This document shows, piece after piece, positions 56,611 to 64,000 of a stretch of DNA of 64,000 nt. The translations under genes were made by a program, and so were the position numbers. Source of the stretch: Diploptera punctata (lineage: Eukaryota; Arthropoda; Insecta; Blattodea; Blaberidae); assembly GCA_030220185.1 (NCBI GenBank), contig JASPKZ010007426.1, forward strand, positions 185,001 through 249,000, read 5' to 3'. How positions within the stretch are numbered: position 1 is the stretch's first letter; each line of letters begins with the position of its first letter. The notes beneath the pieces were generated by a model. It had not been told where the DNA came from and searched no databases. It worked only from the letters and a program-made list of their open reading frames with translations.

Positions 56611-57293
56611 TATTAGTCATTGCTCAGACAGTGTTGCCAACTTATCACAAACATCCGCTAACAAACAAGTGAAAGCTAAACTAATCTGGTGTACAAACTC
56701 GTACATTTTCTCACCCTAACTTGACCAAACTAAAACTAACTAGCCAATTTTCTTACCCTAATTTGCCTACAAATGTAGATGGACTCTTGGGATAGAATCC
56801 CCTTATATGTGAGCAATCTCCTGAGAAGTCTATTTTATTCAGTCTGTCATAAACCGCTGATGCCACTTCATTTGAACCCTTTCCGAGCTGATCTTCAGTC
56901 AAACAGTATGAAAAAACATTGTCTTTACAGAGATTACATTTTGAAAGACTTTTAACAATAGTAACAATTTAAAGGTATACTAGGCACTTTGATCAGGAAC
57001 CTAAGCAATAATGAGAATTTTTTTTTAATTGATCTTCTGGGGCCGATTGGCCGTGGTACAGTTTTCTTTAAAAGTCGAAGTTTCATCTATTGCTGCGGTA
57101 GAATCTTCAAGAGATTCTGCATGTCTTCTGCGAACTCCTGAATATGTCTACCGTAGTTGTAAATAAAACGTCGAGTTGAAAGAAAACTGGACTACGGCCA
57201 TTTAACCCGGAAGATCGACTTAATAAGAGTTAATACACCTATCTATCTCTGTTTAGTTTGCTTAGTTCTGGATTGAATCTAATTAATTCATTG
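56611..57293. other. unassigned sequence
   Basis: No recognised element. Confidence 0.3.
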
Positions 57294-57652
57294 TATAGTT
57301 AAAGCTCCTCATTCACGGTTCCGTTGTTCGCGGGTTAAAAAATTGCGACATATTTCCTGTATTCGCGGCTAAAAAAATATTTATTCCCAGATAAGAAGGA
57401 TTATGTTTCCTTTATTAACGCATTGGCAACCTCTTTTACTGCAGGCACATGCCAAAGTGGTTTTTACGAAGAAGTGATGCAAACCAATTAGAAAAATATC
57501 AAAGTAAAACAAATCGCATTGTCACAAAGCCCAAAGTTCGTTGTTAAAAACCGCCGTGTTTCACGTGCCGCTATATCCTTTGATACATACCGCCCTCACC
57601 ACATCGGTGTTTTATTGTTTCAACTTGTATTTCGTTGCAATAATTTTGATTG

Positions 57653-58310
57653 GCTATTTAACTCATGCCCCCAAATGTTAGTCAATGACAAATCACGTTT
57701 CAATGATTTTTGTTTTACAATCAATAACAGCCGGGTTTTATCTCGCTTTTTATCGACTTCTCTTTATCAGCTCCTGCTTTTGTGATAGCGAAAGCTCCTC
57801 CTTTTTTAAATATTCTGAACAGCTCAGAGCATTATTTTTTCTCCAACAAATACACTGAATATAGCAAATAATGAACAGATTCCGTGATTTTACTGAGTTG
57901 TTTACTAAAAAAATAAATGAATAACGTATAATGTTGATTATAATATAGGCCTACAGTTTGTTGTGTTTAATAAATTATTTCTCCACTAGGGTGCATTCTT
58001 ACAATATTCCGATCTTATTTGACAATAAAATAATAATATGATCAAATTGTAGTGAATATACGAGTACATAACCTCACATGTCTGATTTATTTTCAAACAT
58101 CGCCGTTTTTAATTTAATGTATACATATTTTAGAATAATCGTAACTATATTTAAATAATGATTTCTGAGTAGACAGCTTAATTTTATTCGTTAAATAGTC
58201 CTAACAAATGCCACTCTTGATTTCCAAATACTCTAGATAAATTTACTCATAATTTCGTGATTCGTGGATTTATCGATGATTTCGAAATCACTCGTGACAT
58301 TACTTACGAA
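57653..58310 (+). repeat. unknown insert, copy I
   Basis: Begins ctatttaactcatgccccc and ends near actcgtgacattactta. Aligns throughout with copy II (58581-59305). No TSD visible. Class unknown. Confidence 0.7.
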
Positions 58311-58419
58311 AAACACGTATATCTTCGTCTTTGTTCCCAGTTTATAATGTCGAGTAAAAGAAAGAAAAATTAGTTCTGAAACGGAAAAAAAGTACTGTTG
58401 GCACTTAGAGTAAATAGAA

Positions 58420-58560
58420 ATGCTTGATCGTTTACGCGTCGGTGAGTCATTTCCATCCACATCACACTGTTTCAATGTTAATGAATCAACTGTAGGATTC
58501 ATCAAGAAATCCGAAGACAAAATAAGGAATGATATTAATAGAAATTGTTCAAAATCTCTC
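58420..58560 (+). pseudogene. Tigger transposase N-terminal relic, copy 2
   Basis: MLDRLRVGESFPSTSHCFNV and NESTVGFIKKSEDKIRND; then the frame degrades. Same region as 20781-20972. Confidence 0.75.
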
Positions 58561-58580
58561 ATTACAATGATTTTATTTTG

Positions 58581-59305
58581 ACTATTTAACTCATGCCCCA
58601 AATGGGAGTCATTGACCAATCACATCTCAATGAGTTTTTATTTACAACCAATCATAGCGGTTTTTCACCTCGCTTTTATTAGTTTAATTTTATCACTTTA
58701 AAATCAAGCTCCTCCTTTTTAACATTCTGAATGGGGCATAGCATTTTTTGCAGTGACCTCATGTGGCTACTAGATTGTATATATAGTGCACGAATGTTAA
58801 CACATAGTGATTGCGGGATATAATATAAAACATTTGTAACAATTGATTGTACCACTAAAAAAACACTGTTTGCACTTTCTTAAACGAATTATTTCCCAGG
58901 AAATAACGGTGTAGAAAAATATAATTGACATATTTACATCATAGGACATCAGAAATTAATACCTATAGTGTTGGTTATACATTTCTCCATTAGTGTGCAT
59001 TCTTACAATATTGCGATCCTTTGACAATTAATAATATATGGTTGCAGTGATGAACAAATGAAGCGTAACAATCGTTTCTCATTGTTTTCATATATCGCCG
59101 TTAACATTAAATATATAAATATTTTTAAATAACTATAGTTAAATAATGATTTGCGAGTAAACAGCTTAATTTTATTCGTTAAATAGTCCTAACAAATGCC
59201 ACTCTTAATTTCCAAATTCTCTAGATAAATTCACTCCTCACTTCATGAGTAGTGAATTTATCGATAATTTGGAAATCACTCGTGGCAGTACTTATGGTAA
59301 TTATT
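58581..59305 (+). repeat. unknown insert, copy II, 11-bp TSD
   Basis: attttattttg at 58570-58580 and 59306-59316. Contents match copy I. Confidence 0.75.
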
Positions 59306-59946
59306 ATTTTATTTTGGAATCTTGGAACGTATCCCCTCTAAACTCATACAAATTACCATTCCATATTCACTGTTTCTGTATTCGCGGCATATTTACGGAA
59401 CACGATCCCCGCGAATAAGAAGCTTTTACTGTAGGCCTATAACTTTTGGCCAATCATTTTGATTTCGAATATCAGGGTGTATAAATTTATATGCAAGTGT
59501 GAAAGAAATCCAACTTATTTGTCATTGAGTGCTCTTCTATACAGGTGACATCGAAGTGTTAAAAGGAGGAGTTTAGTTTAAACCTTGGGAGTGTCAAGAA
59601 GGAGATGGGCTTAAGTTGCGACATTAACAAATGAAGGGGCGATGTTTCAGAAACTTGATCAAGCTTATGGCGTGCTTTATCCTGATAAAAGGTTACAGAG
59701 CTCGCCTGTATTTTTTATGAGTGACAACGATTTATTTTCTGTACTCACTGTGAAGCGTAGTACTGCTTACAGCATGTCCCAACATTTAGTTGTCCTACTG
59801 AGGTATTGATTAACATAAGAAGTTGGGACTGGAAGTTAACGTCTATATATGGTCTCACATAATGGAAATGGACAGCTAGTGACAAATGACGCAAATTTTG
59901 AAGAAGTGGCTGAAATTAAATACCTAGGAACAATAATTATAAATGT

Positions 59947-60327
59947 CCACCGCTGTGGTCTCGAGGTAGCGTGCTGCCTTGTCATGCAGCGGGCCCGGGT
60001 TCGATCCCCGCTCGGGATAAGTTTCCTGGGTGAGGTTTTTTCAGGAGTTTTCCTCACCTGTAAGACAAATGTAAGGAACTTAAAGCCCAAACGGTTCCCG
60101 AACATCATCTGGCCATTATTATCATCAATATCATATTCATCTATTAGATTAAATTTAAGTTTAAGGCCTCTCCTGGTGCATCATTGCCCATCGTCATCAC
60201 CCATCATATGATATCAATGGGACAGCGTAACCCTGCCTTCCAGGCGCCCTAACCTCAGAAGTGGGTTACAATATGCCAATGCCAGGAGAGAATATCTGAA
60301 ATGTCGAATGACAAACAGTTGGCGTTG
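59947..60327 (+). repeat. composite SINE: SINE 1 head and SINE 2 3' domain
   Basis: ctgtggtctcgaggtagcgt, ggttcgatccccgc, then ttaaggcctctcctggtgca and catatgatatcaatgggaca. Same arrangement as 19275-19855 without its middle. A-rich tail. Confidence 0.8.
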
Positions 60328-60401
60328 AAAAAAAAAAATAAAAAATAGGAATGAGGTGCACAAATTAAACATAGACTCAATTCTGAAATTGCTTGATATT
60401 A

Positions 60402-60996
60402 ATAATTAAATTAATGTTTTTATTACCTCACCTCATATCTTTTTTCTTCTATACTGCAGTTTCGGAGCTTATCTCCATCGTCAGTAGCCTCTGGTCGACC
60501 GGTGTTATGTCGTTTCTTGGCGGTTTCCTTCTTACTTCTGTCGGTGGACCGATGAACCTCTGGATTAGGTCAAAATTTGCGGGAGTTTCAAAATTCATGA
60601 GTTTTTCTTTTTTGTTTTTTTGGATGTGGATTTTTTCCCAGACTGTGAGTTCCTTTAGTTTATCTGTTTGTTTGATTAGGCTAGCTTCTGTATCTATTAA
60701 ATGTTTTTCAGACCAAGCATGGGCTGCTACTGCTGACTTGTCTACTTCCCCCTTTTTTACATTTCTAAGGTGTTCCTTCAATCTAGTTTTTAAATTTCTT
60801 TTTGTTTTTCCTATATAGATTTTGTCGCAATCTTGTCATTTGATCTGATATATTCCTGATTTATATTCCTGATTTATATTCCTGATTTATAAACTGCAGT
60901 ATAGAAGAAAAAAGATATGAGGTGAGGTAATAAAAACATTAATTTAATTATTAAATTAAACCTCATAGTGTTCTTTCCCTGTGAAAGTTAAATAAA
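60402..60996 (-). mobile_element. compact Penelope-like element, inverted ends
   Basis: 595 bp between exact 12-bp target copies (tgcttgatatta, 60390-60401 and 60997-61008). It carries only the GIY-YIG endonuclease end and a 3' segment repeated inverted at its other end: 63-bp perfect arms 60399-60461 and 60892-60954. No reverse transcriptase. Confidence 0.75.
60449..60870 (-). pseudogene. GIY-YIG endonuclease domain of a Penelope-like element
   Basis: Minus strand reads KSGIYQIK, a stop, QDCDKIYIGKTKRNLKTRLK, EHLRNVKKGEVDKSAVAAHA, WSEKHLIDTE and KELTVWEKIHIQKN, ending MEISSETAV before the stop at 60449. GIY, YIG, the R of TR, the EH and SAxAxH motifs, and the E of WEKI are at the positions expected in Penelope-like endonucleases. 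A stop between GIY and YIG breaks it. A 13-bp unit (ttcctgatttata) is repeated three times at 60853-60891, just before the domain. Confidence 0.75.
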
Positions 60997-61028
60997 TGCT
61001 TGATATTAGCCTATACATTACAGGGACT

Positions 61029-61694
61029 CCCTATATGTTCACACATAGAAATACATAATGTAATGGAAATGAATATCTAATGACAAATGAGGGAATTTTG
61101 AAGAAGTGGCTGAATTCAAATACCTAGGAACAATAATTACAAACAGGAATGAGATACATAAAATAATTATACATAGGCTCAATTCTGAAAATACCTGCTA
61201 TTATGCATTACAGGGACTATTGACGTCCCAACTCCTTTAAAAAACGTTAAAACTGAAAATGTATAAAACTGTTATTCTACCAGTTATATTATATGGATGC
61301 GAAACATGGACTCTTACTTAAGTTCTTTTAAAAAAATTGGACCAAGGAGAGATGAACAGAGAAGTGAATCAAGAAGACTACTTAACAATGAGATACATGG
61401 CCATTACTGGAAGATATAATAAGAACAGCTAAGTCTCGTAGACTGCGATGGGCAGGACATGTGGCATGAATGGGGAGTGAAGGAGGTGCATGGAAGCTTC
61501 TTCTAGGAAAACCAGAGAGAAAACGCCCAGTTGGTAGACCAAGAATGAGATGGGAGAATAACATTAACCATGATTTGAGGGAAATAGATTATACCGGGAA
61601 TGAATAGGAAAACATTAGCTCAGGATAGGGATGTATGGAGAGCTTATGTCCGTGCGGCCATGAACGTATGGATTCTATAGTGCCAGTGAGTTAG
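61029..61694 (+). pseudogene. second LINE A copy in tandem
   Basis: Restarts at the MVTHRNT region (tatatgttcacacatagaaa), then KYLGTIITNRNEM, ILPVILYGCETWTLT, RLRWAGHVA, GKPERKRPVGRPRMRWENN and MNV-type end; tail (GTTA)n. Confidence 0.85.
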
Positions 61695-61867
61695 TTATTG
61701 AGGTTTCCTTTAAAAATGCAGGCCTCTAAAAATAAACTAAGGGACATTTAATGACATGTTATTTAGGCTTTGCGTCATGATATCGAACAGCAGTACCCTA
61801 TTTAGCTTGTATCACTCCGGCTGATTGGTTTCGCAACCTCTTTCCTTAGCAGTTGGATAGAAAGTAG

Positions 61868-62250
61868 TACCATAGTAGTAGTTCCTGTCACTCCTCTTGG
61901 ACGCATAGGGCCTTTGTGAAAGCACGCCACCGGACTCTGCTTTTTTGCCAAATTCCTGACTTCACTCCAACTTTACCCTTTTTGTTCAATTTATTTTGTT
62001 ACAGTGCTGCGCCATGTAATTTTTGGTCTTCCTATTTTTTTTAGGTAATCTCTATGGATTCCATTCTAGTGCTTTCTTTGGCACACTGTCTAGTTATCTT
62101 CTGAGAGTGTGTCCAATCCATTTCCATTTACGATATTTAATCTCCTTCCACATCTCATTCTGTGATCATTTCCTCAACAATTCCTCGTTTGATAGTTGGA
62201 TAGAAATAAAAGAACTATTTTCTTGAACGTCCAAACTTCATATTTGCAAA
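61868..62250 (-). pseudogene. LINE F C-terminal remnant
   Basis: Minus strand: KYEVWTFKKIVLLF, then KKIGRPKITWRSTVTK, KSWSEVRNLAKKQS-type and CFHKGPMRPRGVTG. The GRPK.TW and LA..R pattern is typical of another LINE group. Many breaks. Confidence 0.65.
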
Positions 62251-62261
62251 ATGTAAGAGGT

Positions 62262-62508
62262 AAAAGATAAAGTGACCCAACTACAGGCTTTAGTAGGCCC
62301 TTGGGGTAGAAGGAAGTTAAGGCTCCCACATGCTAAACAATCAACACAGTATGTCAGTCGGATTGTCAGCCCTACATGACGAACGCCTTTACCCTCCAAA
62401 ATATATCTGGTATTCATTTCTGTTAGAACTGAGTTGACTCCAAAGGCATTGTGCCATCAGAAGGTTTAAGGCAGTTTAAAAATCCTGACTCTATCGGAAC
62501 TCGTTACG
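62262..62508 (-). repeat. SINE 4 copy, head incomplete
   Basis: taaagtgacccaactacagg to gcagtttaaaaatcctgact; B box region only partial near 62500. Confidence 0.8.
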
Positions 62509-62524
62509 ATGGAATATTACTTCT

Positions 62525-62576
62525 AACTAACTAACTCACTGATGCTATCTAACCCGTAGGTTCATGGTCAGGCGGA
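62525..62576 (-). pseudogene. about 52-bp LINE A insertion
   Basis: Tail aactaactaactcact and acccgtaggttcatgg only. gaatattac flanks it at 62512-62520 and 62577-62585. Confidence 0.75.
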
Positions 62577-62659
62577 GAATATTACATCTGGAAATAAAAA
62601 AAAAACTGTTGTTCGAGGCGTTGTTGTTAAATAATTCGAACTAATAATCAAAGTATTTG

Positions 62660-63560
62660 TCATTGCATGATGTATGATGAACAGTTGGATAAGTAGGAGA
62701 ATAAGAAGAAGATGAAGTAGAAGAAGAAAAGGAGGAAGAAGAAGTAGAAGAAAGAAAATAGGAAGAATGAGCAAGAGAGAAATGAAGAAACAAAATTGTG
62801 AGAATGAATTAATGAGAAAGAGAAATAGGTGAAGAAAAGTAAAAATTGAAGATTGAGAATCGAAGAAAGAGTAGAAATTAACACAAGGAAGACAGTTAAG
62901 AAAGGGAGAAAAATTAAAAAAATAAATAAAATAAGGAAGACATGAAATAAGACTAAAAGTTATAGAAAGAGAAGACAATTGAAGAAACAAGATAGATATT
63001 AAGAAAGGAAACCTAATTAAGAAAGAAAACGAAGTAAGAAAATTAACGAAGATAGATAGATTAAGAAAGGGAAAAGAATGAAGAAAGAGAACAAATTTAA
63101 AATTATGAAGTAGAAGATTAAAAGAAGGAAGACAACGAAGAAACAGAAAATGTGTAGAAAGGGATGACATTAAAGAAACAGAAAAAAATTAAGGAATCCA
63201 GACAATGAAGTAAAAAAAAATCTAGAAAGGGAAGACCTTGAATAAACAGAAAAATATGTATAAAAATTTGAAACTTAAGGCAATGGAAAAAACATAAAAT
63301 GTGGAAAGGGAAGATAACGAAGAAACAAAAACATGTAAAAATGGAAGACAATGAAGAATAAAAAGAACAGGAAACTGAAGAAAGTAAAATAAATGAGAAA
63401 TATATGGGAAAAAAAAGAAACATAAAATGAAAAAGAGAAAACTATAAACACAATGAAAGTAATAAAGTAATATAAAAATGTGGAGAAAGGGAAGAAAATC
63501 AAGAAAATGAAAAGGTCGAAAAATATAACACACATGAAGGAAGAAAATAAAGAGAAATGA
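62660..63560 (+). repeat. degenerate GA-rich (polypurine) tract
   Basis: The plus strand is almost only A and G with scattered T. A loose unit like gaagacaatgaagaaacag followed by aaa.gtagaaaggg recurs with spacing of about 30-70 bp. Long minus-strand poly-Phe/Leu/Ser frames arise from the composition. Confidence 0.85.
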
Positions 63561-63569
63561 GATCACATA

Positions 63570-64000
63570 TTTGCCAAAATACATGTTTGTCTTAGTCCTA
63601 CTTCTTTCAAATATCTCTGATCCTAATTTGTCTTATCATTTGAACTCTAGGTCAACATAGCCAATAGTTTAAGCATTTTTTAACATCAGGCATTATGGTC
63701 TTTTTTTTATACTCGTAAAAACGTAGGCTTCCGTGTGTCAGCTTTCTGCATACATAAATCAGAAATAAAGAAGGAAGTCCTCCTGCGTAAAATGTGAAGA
63801 AGCTCTAGTTTTTCATCCACATAATAAAGAATTCCTGGAGAGTACGTAACAAGCTTATATAATACATTTTAATTAAATCTGCAGCTACAGAAGATACTTC
63901 TCTGCAGATGAAAAGATTTAAAAAATAGGTTATGTTGAGTAATTTACATTCAGGCTTCTTCTATGGGAGGTTCTTAAATAATCAGAGATGTTCCAGTAAT
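63570..64000. other. unassigned sequence
   Basis: No recognised motif. Confidence 0.3.

Larger units (their letters stand above)
57296..59431 (+). mobile_element. pogo/Tigger-type element, copy 2, with two inserts
   Basis: Ends tagttaaagctcctcattca and, reversed, cagtaaaagcttcttattcg; TA on both sides (57294-57295, 59432-59433). Its parts align with the reverse of copy 1 (20593-21483): 57296-57652, 58311-58580 and 59306-59431. Confidence 0.85.
59820..61028 (+). pseudogene. LINE A copy carrying a composite SINE and a Penelope-like element
   Basis: 59820-59946, 60336-60401 and 60997-61028 are consecutive LINE A pieces: EVAEIKYLGTIII, then NRNEVHKLNIDSILK-type sequence, then acattacagggactc. 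Confidence 0.8.

Noticed and set aside
60393..60818. 141-codon plus-strand frame with many Phe/Leu
   Set aside because: Antisense shadow of the GIY-YIG reading, which has the recognisable motifs.
62568..63584. Minus-strand frames of up to 200 codons rich in F, L and S
   Set aside because: They arise from the polypurine strand (TTC/CTT/TCT codons); no domain pattern beyond composition.

Overview
This window is eukaryotic, AT-rich and almost wholly made of mobile DNA. I found no intron-bearing host gene, no rRNA or true tRNA gene, and no prokaryotic signal. The mix suggests an insect: many truncated non-LTR retrotransposons, tRNA-headed SINEs, mariner, pogo/Tigger and other Tc1-mariner-type elements, Helitron-like ends, a Penelope-like fragment, and long (AAT)n and (TTTA)n arrays. 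The style recalls a large cockroach or termite genome, but that is inference; no host gene supports it.

Main families (names LINE A-F, SINE 1-6 and Y, W, X are mine). LINE A has a YADD reverse transcriptase, a C-terminal peptide ending in MNLRV and a (GTRA)n 3' tail; at least 17 truncated pieces on both strands. LINE B has one long 5'-truncated copy (8936-11311) with endonuclease and reverse transcriptase parts. Other LINE C-terminal remnants end in (GAT)n, (GAA)n or (AAT)n. Six tRNA-derived SINE families carry A-box/B-box-like heads; two families share the same 3' domain. The one uninterrupted transposase ORF belongs to a full-length mariner (54867-56184), with glutamate at the third catalytic position.

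Layout. 0.4-2.6 kb: a Tc1-mariner-type derivative inside a LINE remnant, then LINE ends between (AAT)n arrays. 3-6.6 kb: a dispersed repeat, a CR1/jockey-like remnant, the longest LINE A copy and SINEs. 8.1-11.6 kb: a 15-bp minisatellite split by LINE B. 11.7-12.3 kb: repeat Y, the empty counterpart of the mariner site. 13-19.9 kb: SINEs, a local duplication, a large palindrome and a TIR element holding a folded-back LINE A. 20.6-21.5 kb: a deleted Tigger. 21.6-24.8 kb: LINE A split by a SINE, and a deleted Tc1-mariner-type element. 28.4-29.4 kb: a 141-bp higher-order satellite. 30-44 kb: Helitron-like pieces, SINEs and LINE remnants. 44-53 kb: LINE remnants in trinucleotide arrays and a triple nest at 49-50.6 kb. 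54.7-56.6 kb: mariner inside repeat Y. 57.3-59.4 kb: a second Tigger with two copies of one unknown insert. 59.8-61.7 kb: LINE A holding a composite SINE and a compact Penelope-like GIY-YIG element. 62.7-63.6 kb: a polypurine tract.

The most informative feature is nesting: target-site duplications, paralogous empty sites and restored frames let insertion order be read directly in many places.
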